Positions 53,782 through 62,056 of a stretch of DNA of 64,000 bases are shown in pieces. Position numbers and translations under genes: made by a program. The notes below the pieces were generated by a model. It saw only the letters and a list, made by a program, of their open reading frames with translations. It was not told where the DNA came from and searched no databases. Source of the DNA: Blautia hansenii (GTDB lineage: Bacteria; Bacillota; Clostridia; Lachnospirales; Lachnospiraceae); contig NZ_JAAITA010000002.1 in NCBI RefSeq assembly GCF_013304445.1, positions 186,001 to 250,000 of the forward strand. The letters run 5' to 3'. Position 1 is the first letter of the stretch. Each line of letters starts with the position of its first letter.

Positions 53782-55698
53782 TTACTGACAATATTTCAGA
53801 AAATACGGCGTATAAAAAGCTCCGTGAGCGATAAATAGTATGATCCAGAATACAGCCGTTGTATAAGATGTATCTTTCCATTTCCCTTCCATTTTATCTG
53901 TATAAAACAGCAGATACAGTGGAAAGAGCAGCGGAATATAGTACCTTGCCTGCACGCCGGCAATCTCTGTGCTTCCTACCGGTGTAAAAGATACATAGAG
54001 CGCAGACCAGAGCAGACCTATAATCATAGCCAGCACAAAAGCCAGAATTACTCTGTATGCAACAGCGGTTTTTTTAGAAAAAACAAAGCGCTTTTTCTTC
54101 TCTGTAAACGCCACGGCAAAACAGAATACTGCTGCCATAGCATGGAGCTGATGCTTGCCTGCATAGGCCAGATTGGCCACCGCATCACCTCCGAATATAT
54201 AGGAATTCAGACTTCCATAAAAGTTTTTCCAGAACACGGCCAGATAACCGAGTGGGTGCTGCATAACCAGAGCCAGCTGTTTTCCCACATCGGTTGCCCC
54301 ACCTCTGGAATCTCCTTCCACACTTCCACTTGCCGCAGGCAGCAACAGTGTCATAATCATAGCCACGCAAATAATCACTGCAATGCCTTTACACAAGACC
54401 ATTTCCCATTTTGTCCGAAACTTTTCTTCAGGCAATGCCAACAACAACGCTAGAATCGGAATATAGACTGGTTTCGGACAGCTTCCTAAAATAAAGACGA
54501 AAGCAATCAGAATTTGCTTTTGCCAGGTCAGCTTTCTGTCTATATAGAAAAATTCCTCTATTATCAGCACAAACCCCAGTGTTACAAACGCAATCACAGA
54601 GACATCATAAGTATAGGAAACCGCCTGCAAAAGCGCTGTAGGCATCAGAGCTATTGCCGTCAGAAACATTTTTCCTACAGGTACAATTTTAATAGCCAAA
54701 AACATTACCAGCACATATAGAAGCAGATTTGCGGCCTTACCCAGCAAAAACTGCACATAAAAAGGCAGGCCAAGAGCCTCTGCTGCTTTTACAGCAAGCG
54801 CCATATGAAGTTCACCTATGGCATTTAAAGGATTTGCGGCTTTTTCGTAGTCCTGTGCCTGTATATCCGTATTCTCATTGAGATACTCTATCTGCAGCTG
54901 CTTTTCCTCTTCTGATAAAAAAGCAGAGCCGTCTATGGTTTCCGGATACTGGGTGATATAGGCTTCTGCTACGCTTTGCGGCACTTGTCCCTCTTCAAAC
55001 CAATGAAACGTCTTGTTAAAATGTATATGTTCATCCCAGCTTACACACTCCGGCGGCTGCAGGGCTATCAGCAAAAGCCCAAGGCCGATACCATATACAA
55101 GAAAACCGTATTCCGGCTTCTTTCCAATCTGTTTTCTCCAACAAAAGGCTGACAGAACCAGTAAAACAAAAACAAACGCATACGCAGTTCTATACCAGTT
55201 CCAATTCCAGCTGTTTTCTATGGTAAAATTATACAGACGTACTCCCTGAGGTACTTTTATTTCTATCTCTGTAACATAATCTTTCAGATTCACCACGGAT
55301 TCTTCCAGATTCTTTCTGCATACATCCCGGATTTCCCTTACTTCCGAATTTTTATAAATATCCTTTGTATGAATTTTTATAATAGGGACAAAGTCCTCTC
55401 TTGCGGTATAAGAATACTGAAATTTATTTATATAACGTTCAGGAAAAATAATCTTTATTCTGTAGAAGCCTTCTTCCGCTCCATTTTCGTTTACTCCTGC
55501 CTCAGGTTCGGATAATTTGATATACTGTTTTTCAATCTGTTCCTTCTCGGCCTGGTGTCCGCCTTTCAGAGAGCGCCTGTAAGTATTCATCTCATACAGC
55601 CCTTCAAAAAGCACTCCTGCCAGCAGGCTGATTCCTAAGAGCAAGAATAATTGGAGAATCCACTTTCTCCCCGCTGTCTGTTTTTTCTTTTTCTTCAT
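53782..55698 (-). CDS. DUF2142-family polytopic membrane protein
   Basis: A 638-residue membrane protein with an N-terminal signal-anchor-like helix, an extracellular beta-rich segment (about 45-165), and about ten further membrane segments. The motif PPECVSWDEHIHFNKTFHW (near residue 215) matches the DUF2142 hallmark with Asp/Glu-His, a GT-C-like loop. DUF2142 proteins occur in polysaccharide loci. The ATG overlaps the DUF2304 stop by four bases. Function is not known. Confidence 0.8.
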   Translation of the reverse strand: MKKKKKQTAGRKWILQLFLLLGISLLAGVLFEGLYEMNTYRRSLKGGHQAEKEQIEKQYIKLSEPEAGVNENGAEEGFYRIKIIFPERYINKFQYSYTAREDFVPIIKIHTKDIYKNSEVREIRDVCRKNLEESVVNLKDYVTEIEIKVPQGVRLYNFTIENSWNWNWYRTAYAFVFVLLVLSAFCWRKQIGKKPEYGFLVYGIGLGLLLIALQPPECVSWDEHIHFNKTFHWFEEGQVPQSVAEAYITQYPETIDGSAFLSEEEKQLQIEYLNENTDIQAQDYEKAANPLNAIGELHMALAVKAAEALGLPFYVQFLLGKAANLLLYVLVMFLAIKIVPVGKMFLTAIALMPTALLQAVSYTYDVSVIAFVTLGFVLIIEEFFYIDRKLTWQKQILIAFVFILGSCPKPVYIPILALLLALPEEKFRTKWEMVLCKGIAVIICVAMIMTLLLPAASGSVEGDSRGGATDVGKQLALVMQHPLGYLAVFWKNFYGSLNSYIFGGDAVANLAYAGKHQLHAMAAVFCFAVAFTEKKKRFVFSKKTAVAYRVILAFVLAMIIGLLWSALYVSFTPVGSTEIAGVQARYYIPLLFPLYLLFYTDKMEGKWKDTSYTTAVFWIILFIAHGAFYTPYFLKYCQ

Positions 55699-56063
55699 TT
55701 CTGCAGTTCCTCACTCTCTTCTTCTGCTTTTCTTTTCTGCTCCTCCAGCAGCGCCATCTCCTGTGTCAGTCTCTTCACCTTGTTTGACAGCCTGGACACA
55801 GATACTGACAGCGAAAAAATAATAGGCAGCATAAAGCAAAATCCTGCAAAGAACAGCATATTCATCGGCTGGCTGATTCCCAGTACATGGGCCAGCCATG
55901 TAGTAAGTTTCGGAAAGCAGGTAAAAATAATAATCCCTGTCCCCAAAGCCAGCCATACCAGACTGTATTTCAGTTCAATTCCCTTATTTCTGATTTTATT
56001 TATCACATAAAACATAGCCAGAAGGGTAATTACAACAATTAAAATCTGAATGCGAATATTCAT
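55695..56063 (-). CDS. DUF2304 domain protein
   Basis: A 122-residue membrane protein with three hydrophobic segments and a C-terminal charged coiled coil (about 85-120, Glu/Lys-rich). It matches the DUF2304 pattern; such genes are regularly beside a GT2 polyprenyl-phosphate mannosyl/glucosyltransferase, and may help flip or present the lipid sugar. Both ends overlap neighbours by four bases (upstream GT2 stop at 56060, downstream DUF2142 start at 55698), a tight coupling. Confidence 0.85.
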   Translation of the reverse strand: MNIRIQILIVVITLLAMFYVINKIRNKGIELKYSLVWLALGTGIIIFTCFPKLTTWLAHVLGISQPMNMLFFAGFCFMLPIIFSLSVSVSRLSNKVKRLTQEMALLEEQKRKAEEESEELQK

Positions 56064-56764
56064 CCTTTCCCTCCTCTGATTTTCTCAATGGCAATGGCCA
56101 GGGAAACCTTTATCATATAATACACAGATTTCTTCATGGAAATAGACGATACTCCACCCATGCGCTTCCGCATAACCACAGGGATTTCCTTCACCTTACA
56201 GTTTCTCTCCAGAATCGCAACAACACTTTCCGGCTCCGGATAATCCTTGGGATAATTGTGCGCAAATTCTTTCATAACCTTCCGATTCACCAGCCGCAGT
56301 CCTGAAGTAGGGTCCGTAATCCGCACCCCTGTTAAAATTTTAATCAAGGCGCTGAAGTAGCGAATCCCTACTCTTCTCATACTCGAGGATTGAAAGCCTT
56401 TTTTCTCAATAAACCGGGAGCCAATCACCATATCCAGTTTTTCCTTCTCCAGGGTTTCTGCCATTTCATTTAAGAAAGCAGGGTTATGTTGTCCATCTCC
56501 ATCCACCTGCACAGCCATATCATAACCATTTCTGTATCCATACAGATATCCGGTCTGCACAGCACCCCCAATTCCCAGATTCACAGGCAGATTTATCAGG
56601 TGAAATCCATGCTGTTCACAAATTTCCCTTGTATTATCTGTAGAACAGTCATTAATTACAATATAATCAAATTCCGGTGCATACTTCTGAATGTCCTTTA
56701 CCGTTTTTTCTATACAGGCACTTTCGTTATAAGCAGGAATAATTATCAGTTTCCGTTTTTTCAT
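56060..56764 (-). CDS. GT2 polyprenyl-phosphate sugar synthase (DPM1-like)
   Basis: A 234-residue GT2 enzyme of the dolichol-phosphate mannose synthase type. It starts KLIIIPAYNES, with VINDCSTD, the DXD motif VQVDGDGQHN, and RITDPTSGLRLV followed by a short amphipathic C-terminus. No fused membrane domain is seen, so DUF2304 may serve as the partner. It would charge polyprenyl phosphate with a hexose used by the downstream GT-C-like enzymes. Overlaps flanking genes by four bases on both sides. Confidence 0.9.
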   Translation of the reverse strand: MKKRKLIIIPAYNESACIEKTVKDIQKYAPEFDYIVINDCSTDNTREICEQHGFHLINLPVNLGIGGAVQTGYLYGYRNGYDMAVQVDGDGQHNPAFLNEMAETLEKEKLDMVIGSRFIEKKGFQSSSMRRVGIRYFSALIKILTGVRITDPTSGLRLVNRKVMKEFAHNYPKDYPEPESVVAILERNCKVKEIPVVMRKRMGGVSSISMKKSVYYMIKVSLAIAIEKIRGGKG

Positions 56765-57915
56765 TCCAGTACTCCTTCTTCTGCCAGCTGATGAACCTTA
56801 TGTGCAGTCTTCTCCCAGGTAAAAAGCTGATGTACTCTTTTCTGTGCTTTTGCCGCTGCACGCTTGCGTTCCTCCTCATTTGCCAGTACACGCTCCAACT
56901 CTTCTTTTAAGCCTTCTACGGTAACCTGTTCCAGAATGGTTCCATAGCTTCTGTCCACCAGCAGTTCCCCAGAACCGCCCCGGTTGGTAGTTATCACATA
57001 GCAGCCCGCCGCTGCTGCCTCCAACACGGAAGTAGGAAAACCCTCGGGATATTCCGTGGGAAGGCAGTAAATCTCTGCCTGACCTAAAAGAGAGGCTATA
57101 TTTTTAAAATCCAACCTTCCAAGCGGCTTGATTCTATGGCTTTCACAGGCTTTTACCCCTTCCATTTCTTCCCCGTCCCCCGCAATAAAAAGACAGACCT
57201 CCCTGGAAGTTTCCATTTGCTCCACAGCTTTTATCAATTTAAAAATCCCTTTTTCCTTCAGCAGCCGTCCCGTGTAAACAATCAAAGCCGTATCTGCCTC
57301 CAGACCGTATTTTTTCCTGAAATCTTCTGTAGGATTTTGGGCAATTCTTGTAATATTTTCTGCATTTACCGCATTATACAGCACACCTTCTGCCTGAATA
57401 TGAAAATGCCGAAGCCATTTGCAACAGGCTTTTGAAACGCCGAAATACTCCCTGCAAAGCCGCCTGTCTCCCCAGGTTATCACATGCTCTACAGCCGCAA
57501 AAACCAAATCAGGAAATTTTTTTCCTACTGTCATGTGGCTGGTTCCATGGTCTAAAATTAAACAGCGGATACCTCTCCTTTTAGCAAACCAGGCTCCTAA
57601 AAGTGTGTGTGGATAAAACCGGGCATTTATCAGAACCAAATCAAATTCTTTTCCCCACAGTTTTTTCCATGCTTCCCAAAACTCTTTATTCGGCTTTGTC
57701 ACCGGATATCTGCCGCTCATAAGATTATAGCAGGGCAGACGCAGAACACCGATACCGTCCATAACTTCAAAACTCTTTTCCTTTACATCATTGTTTGTAA
57801 CAATCAAAACCTCATCTCCCATAGCCATCAGAGCCTTTGAAAGGTTATAGGTATATCTCTCAATTCCTCCCAGATAGGGAAAATAGTGAGAGGCAAAAAT
57901 ACATATTCGTCTCAT
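56761..57915 (-). CDS. Glycosyltransferase family 4
   Basis: A 384-residue GT-B glycosyltransferase. The N-terminal acceptor domain begins ICIFASHYFPYLGGIERY; the C-terminal donor domain contains VYTGRLLKEKG and the EX7E motif in EGFPTSVLEAAAAGC (near residue 295). GT4 enzymes use UDP-, GDP- or other nucleotide sugars with retention. Lies 10 bases after the flippase and overlaps the next GT2 by four bases. Acceptor and donor are unknown. Confidence 0.93.
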   Translation of the reverse strand: MRRICIFASHYFPYLGGIERYTYNLSKALMAMGDEVLIVTNNDVKEKSFEVMDGIGVLRLPCYNLMSGRYPVTKPNKEFWEAWKKLWGKEFDLVLINARFYPHTLLGAWFAKRRGIRCLILDHGTSHMTVGKKFPDLVFAAVEHVITWGDRRLCREYFGVSKACCKWLRHFHIQAEGVLYNAVNAENITRIAQNPTEDFRKKYGLEADTALIVYTGRLLKEKGIFKLIKAVEQMETSREVCLFIAGDGEEMEGVKACESHRIKPLGRLDFKNIASLLGQAEIYCLPTEYPEGFPTSVLEAAAAGCYVITTNRGGSGELLVDRSYGTILEQVTVEGLKEELERVLANEEERKRAAAKAQKRVHQLFTWEKTAHKVHQLAEEGVLE

Positions 57916-57925
57916 AATGTTCCTC

Positions 57926-59191
57926 TTATCCTCTGTCCTCTATTTTCTTTTTGTCTCTCTGTAAATGATAGACAAAAAATCCCAGAAACATAGCCGACAT
58001 AAATCCTATAGAAATTGTATAACTGGCCGATGCCCCCATGACTGCATACCGCTTTGTCAAAATCGGTGTAAGCACATAGGTCAGCACCACGGTAAGCCCA
58101 CAGCACACAAAAGTACTGTACTGATGCCGCATAATGATAATTCCATACTGCAAAAGCTGATAAAGCGCCGTAAAGCCGCCGCTGATTAATACCACACAAA
58201 GTGCCCCTTTATAATGCGTCAAATCCACGCCAAACAAAAATCCCAATACCGGCACTCCCAGGAGCCAGGCGCCTCCGATACATACCAGCGTCACTGTCAG
58301 AATCACTGCAACCTGTCTGAGTACCAGCTTTACAAAACCGGAGATATCTCTTTTCACATATTTTTCTGCCAGCACAGAAATAATAGGCTTCAACACAAAA
58401 GAGGCAAACATATTCACTACAAACGCCATCATATACAGTACATTGAAAATCCCAAGAGTTTCCGAATCATAATATTTATCCAGAGCATACTTAGACGCGT
58501 TGATAATATAGGCATTTAAAAAGGCATTGACAAACAACGGAAGTCCCTCTAAAAGCAGTCCCTTCTGTCTCATCCAGGTGGTCTGAAAAGAAATCCCTCC
58601 AAATCTGCCAATCAGCCGGCTGTCAATGACGCACAACATAATCAGATAAGTCACGGCAAGTGCTCCCAGGGCAGCCGCAATATTTTTTGTAAGAAACAGC
58701 GTAACTAGAAATGCTGCCAGATAAGACAAAACTTTTACAAATACGCCCTTACAGGCTACATCATATCTTCCTTTCTGCTGATATCTTCCCTCCAGCAAAT
58801 CCGATACTGCCTCAATGGCTCTGAATAAAATGGCAAATCCAATGGCTGCCAACTTCACGCCCTGATGAGAATCCTTCAAAACCCAAATCACCCCCACCAG
58901 GAGCATGGCGGAAACCGTCAGCACTCTTAACACACAATAATCGCTGAAGGTGTATTTTTCTGTCACATCCGATACCTGAAAGGTTCGGATATTATAAAGT
59001 CCGATTGTCACCAGCTGATTTCCGATTGTCAGAGCCAAAGCCAGTATACCAGCCTGTGCCACTCCGATATACTTGGAAGTAAACATGGACATCAGAAAAG
59101 AACTTCCGGCATATACCGAACCTGCCAAAACCGTCCAGATATACGTCTTCTTCATATTGTGATTGGAAGGCATAAAAAATTTTTCAATCAT
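57926..59191 (-). CDS. Oligosaccharide flippase (Wzx/MOP type)
   Basis: A 421-residue membrane protein with about twelve hydrophobic segments, the pattern of Wzx/RfbX flippases that move undecaprenyl-linked repeat units across the membrane. The GSSFLMSMFTSKYIG start and LEGLPLFVNAFLNAYI segment are typical of the family. It overlaps the LicD gene by four bases. No wzy-type polymerase is evident in this operon; the polytopic proteins at 51786 and 53782 could fill that role (inference). Confidence 0.87.
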   Translation of the reverse strand: MIEKFFMPSNHNMKKTYIWTVLAGSVYAGSSFLMSMFTSKYIGVAQAGILALALTIGNQLVTIGLYNIRTFQVSDVTEKYTFSDYCVLRVLTVSAMLLVGVIWVLKDSHQGVKLAAIGFAILFRAIEAVSDLLEGRYQQKGRYDVACKGVFVKVLSYLAAFLVTLFLTKNIAAALGALAVTYLIMLCVIDSRLIGRFGGISFQTTWMRQKGLLLEGLPLFVNAFLNAYIINASKYALDKYYDSETLGIFNVLYMMAFVVNMFASFVLKPIISVLAEKYVKRDISGFVKLVLRQVAVILTVTLVCIGGAWLLGVPVLGFLFGVDLTHYKGALCVVLISGGFTALYQLLQYGIIIMRHQYSTFVCCGLTVVLTYVLTPILTKRYAVMGASASYTISIGFMSAMFLGFFVYHLQRDKKKIEDRG

Positions 59192-60054
59192 AAGTCAGCA
59201 AACTCCCTGCCAAAGTCCAGTTCTTCCGGCGCATGGTTATGGCGCTTATCTTCCGGCGGCAGTTCCATATAATTGCTACCGTAGCGTCTCTCCAGATATT
59301 TTTCCACATGACATGGAAAATTCAGTTCAATAGTTTCAAATTTACGTCTTGCTGTGGGATAAATGTCCCTTTTATCGATGACGCTGGTATACGGAGTGGG
59401 GTCAAAGAGATATGCTACCCTTTTCGTATGTACATCTTTATACTGTGTTGCTGCTTTCATTGCTCTTCCATAGAGAAACTTCGGAGAAAAATGCAGCGCT
59501 TTTAATCCCCAGTGTGCCAGTTTTGCCACCAGCAGGGTAAGTTTTGCCTTCCAGCCCTCTACATAAATATTAGGTTCTCCTACCTGCCGCAGCACCATCA
59601 GTTTTCCCCATGTCCATGCCCGCATAGCCTGACGCCGGAACTTCGGCAGTTCATCCGCTACATTATCAAAGCAGAAAATATCAATGGCAATGCCGATATG
59701 CAATCCCAAATCAATCATTTCTTCATTTCTGAAAACGGTACCGGTCCTGTACCATTTCGTCAGTGTCACGGGAAAATCCGGATTGGTATCTGCATTCATA
59801 ATTTTATAACGTTCTCCGTATTCCTGTTCTGCTACTTCCAGAAAATGTTCATAATGTTCTCTTGTCATTCCCAGGTCAATGTCATCATCCCAGGGAATAA
59901 ACCCCTGATGGCGGACACCGCCGATAGCCGTTCCCCCACAAACAAAATAATCAATGTTGTGTTTTTGGCACAGCGCGTCAAAATCTTTCAGTATTTCCAC
60001 CTCTGCCCGCTGCAGTTTTTTCAGTACCTCAGGCTCGTATTCTTTATATAACAT
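59188..60054 (-). CDS. licD: LicD-family phosphotransferase
   Basis: A 288-residue LicD protein. The family motif with the metal-binding acids is CGGTAIGGVRHQGFIPWDDDIDLGM (residues about 38-62), flanked by RHQGF and conserved YKIMN. LicD proteins move phosphocholine or other polyol/phosphate groups from CDP-donors onto surface glycans. An IspD/TarI-like cytidylyltransferase is in the same operon, so a CDP-donor made there may be the substrate. Choline-specific genes (licA, licC) were not seen, so the transferred group is not known. It lies 119 bases after the epimerase. Confidence 0.92.
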   Translation of the reverse strand: MLYKEYEPEVLKKLQRAEVEILKDFDALCQKHNIDYFVCGGTAIGGVRHQGFIPWDDDIDLGMTREHYEHFLEVAEQEYGERYKIMNADTNPDFPVTLTKWYRTGTVFRNEEMIDLGLHIGIAIDIFCFDNVADELPKFRRQAMRAWTWGKLMVLRQVGEPNIYVEGWKAKLTLLVAKLAHWGLKALHFSPKFLYGRAMKAATQYKDVHTKRVAYLFDPTPYTSVIDKRDIYPTARRKFETIELNFPCHVEKYLERRYGSNYMELPPEDKRHNHAPEELDFGREFADL

Positions 60055-60173
60055 ATTTTCCCCATTCTAAAAAATCTAATCTACGTGTATTACAAATTCC
60101 CTTTTCTTTTGCTGCGTACAGTCCAGGATAACACAGAAGTTTCTGTTTTTCCAGAACTCGTGCACTGTTTCAC

Positions 60174-61223
60174 TCACATTTCTTTCATTATCTGCAGTGT
60201 GTGGGCAATTCCGGTTTCAATATCAAAAGCCGGCGTAAAGCCCAAACCTTCCAGTTTCGTACTGTCCAGCACCTGTCTGGTTATGGGCGTACGCTGTGCC
60301 ATCTGTACATCATCGGGATTTTTGAAAATGACCTGACGGCCTGTCTGTCTGGCTGTTTTCCGGGCAAATTCCGCAATGGTCAGTCTGGACTGCCTGTTGG
60401 CAATATTGTAGGCCGCTCCGCATATTCCAGACAACAGGACAGATAAAACAGCGGCTCCGCAGTCCGCCACATAAGTATACGAACGCATTTGACTGCCAGC
60501 GCTGTTTAAAACAATGTCCTTTCCTTCCATGGCATTTTCCATAAACTGTACGGTTGCACGATTGTCCCTTTCTGTAATATTAGGTCCATATACATGACTT
60601 GGCCGCACAATAACCGTCTCCAATCCATACTGGGCAGTATAGGCACAGCACAAAGTCTCTGCCGCCCGCTTACCTGCCGGATAACAGGAACGCCAGGACA
60701 GATTGTCCACATAACCGCTGTATTCTTCTTTATAAGCTTCCAGACTGCTGTCCCCTTGGCCGTACACTTCTCCGGAAGACACAAACAGAAGGCGCTCTGC
60801 CCCCTGTTCCTTCCCGTAGTCCAGAAGATTCTTCGTCCCTGCAATATTTCCCATAACCGTTCCCACCGGATCCTTCAAAAAAGCAGCCGGATAGGCATTG
60901 CTGGCTGCATGAATCAAATAATCCACAGGAAACTTTTGCTTCATGGGCTTCTCCACATCCTGCTCTACATAAACCAGAGCTTCTGTTTTCACATCTGCAA
61001 AACGGGCTTCCAGTCTTTCGCGGCTTCGCCCAACTGCATATATGGTGACATGCAAATCCTGCATACGATTAGCCGTAAGCAGCATATCCACCAGATAGGA
61101 ACCGATAAGTCCGCCGGCTCCTGTAATCAATAGAGATTTTCCTCGCAGTTTTTCTATTTCTCTGACACCGGAAACTGCTTTTTCCAAATCCTCCGTATAC
61201 ACCCTGCTGCTATACAATTTCAT
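60174..61223 (-). CDS. NAD-dependent epimerase/dehydratase (extended SDR)
   Basis: A 349-residue extended short-chain dehydrogenase/reductase. The glycine-rich NAD loop ITGAGGLIGSYLVDML (about 33-48) and the catalytic SSGEVYG (Ser) with Tyr-x3-Lys (CYPAGKRAAE, about residues 180-190) are present. Its N-terminal 30 residues and the substrate loops (RPSHVYGPN) suggest a UDP- or CDP-sugar epimerase or dehydratase. Together with the cytidylyltransferase 12 bases upstream and LicD, it may form a CDP-polyol or deoxy-sugar donor. The sugar is not determinable. Confidence 0.88.
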   Translation of the reverse strand: MKLYSSRVYTEDLEKAVSGVREIEKLRGKSLLITGAGGLIGSYLVDMLLTANRMQDLHVTIYAVGRSRERLEARFADVKTEALVYVEQDVEKPMKQKFPVDYLIHAASNAYPAAFLKDPVGTVMGNIAGTKNLLDYGKEQGAERLLFVSSGEVYGQGDSSLEAYKEEYSGYVDNLSWRSCYPAGKRAAETLCCAYTAQYGLETVIVRPSHVYGPNITERDNRATVQFMENAMEGKDIVLNSAGSQMRSYTYVADCGAAVLSVLLSGICGAAYNIANRQSRLTIAEFARKTARQTGRQVIFKNPDDVQMAQRTPITRQVLDSTKLEGLGFTPAFDIETGIAHTLQIMKEM

Positions 61224-61235
61224 CCGCTTCTCCTC

Positions 61236-61952
61236 TCAATCCTTAAGCCAGTCTGCTCTCTTTGCCAGAAGAAGTGCTTTGAAAATATCCAAATCCTCCA
61301 CGGTAGTCAGTTTAATGTTCTTTTCAGAGCCCAGAGAAAAATACACCTGTTCTCCCATCTCTATCATCAGGGTACAAGATGCTACCGAATTGGTAATCCC
61401 CCTTTCCAGGGCTCTTCTGTGTAAATCACAAATTTTTCCAAGCGGAAATCCCTGGGGTGTCTGTGTCCGTTTCAGATTATCCCTGGGATAGCTTCCGGTA
61501 GAACACATGCCGTCTTCGGTCTGCAGCATAGCCTCCGCACAGGGAATCGTGGCAATGGCACAGCCATATTGTTTTGTCTTTACGATACAATCTGAAATCA
61601 CATCCGCAGAAACCATAGGACGTATAGAATCGTGAATGAGTACAATATCATCTTTTTGGAACTGTTTTTCCAGTTCAAAAACGCCGTTTCGGATAGAACT
61701 CTGACCGTTCTCCCCTCCCGGTATCACATATTTTAACTTTGTAATATTAAACTGCTTTGCATAAGCCCACAAAACCTGCTCCCAGCCATTGATACACACT
61801 ACCGCAATTGCATCAATATCCGCATGTTTCTGAAATGCTTCCAGTGTATAAAGAATCACCGGACGTTCATTTACAGACAAAAACTGCTTTGGTATACTCT
61901 GGTGCATACGAGCCCCGGAGCCGCCTGCAATAATCAATGCCACATTTGCCAT
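61236..61952 (-). CDS. IspD/TarI-like cytidylyltransferase
   Basis: A 238-residue CTP-dependent nucleotidyltransferase of the IspD family. The nucleotide-binding start is IIAGGSGARMHQSIPKQFL and the metal/substrate motif IHDSIRPMVS; KLTTVEDL is near the end. Two activities are known in the family: IspD (MEP isoprenoid pathway) and TarI (CDP-ribitol for teichoic acid). Its place in front of SDR and LicD genes argues for the second, a CDP-polyol or similar donor. First gene of the operon behind a strong promoter. Confidence 0.87.
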   Translation of the reverse strand: MANVALIIAGGSGARMHQSIPKQFLSVNERPVILYTLEAFQKHADIDAIAVVCINGWEQVLWAYAKQFNITKLKYVIPGGENGQSSIRNGVFELEKQFQKDDIVLIHDSIRPMVSADVISDCIVKTKQYGCAIATIPCAEAMLQTEDGMCSTGSYPRDNLKRTQTPQGFPLGKICDLHRRALERGITNSVASCTLMIEMGEQVYFSLGSEKNIKLTTVEDLDIFKALLLAKRADWLKD

Positions 61953-62019
61953 TTCGCTTTCCTTCCTTTGTACCTCTCCATGTAGGATCCATTTAAACTT
62001 TCTTTAACATTTATATAAC

Positions 62020-62048
62020 ATTGTACGAAAAAAATTAAAGAATTTCAA
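62020..62048 (-). promoter_or_regulatory. Promoter of the LicD/flippase glycan operon
   Basis: Minus strand TTGAAA (62043-62048), 17-base spacer, TACAAT (62020-62025), about 70 bases upstream of the first gene at 61952. It lies directly after spoIIP; no strong terminator is seen in between. Confidence 0.7.
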
Positions 62049-62056
62049 GCTATCCT

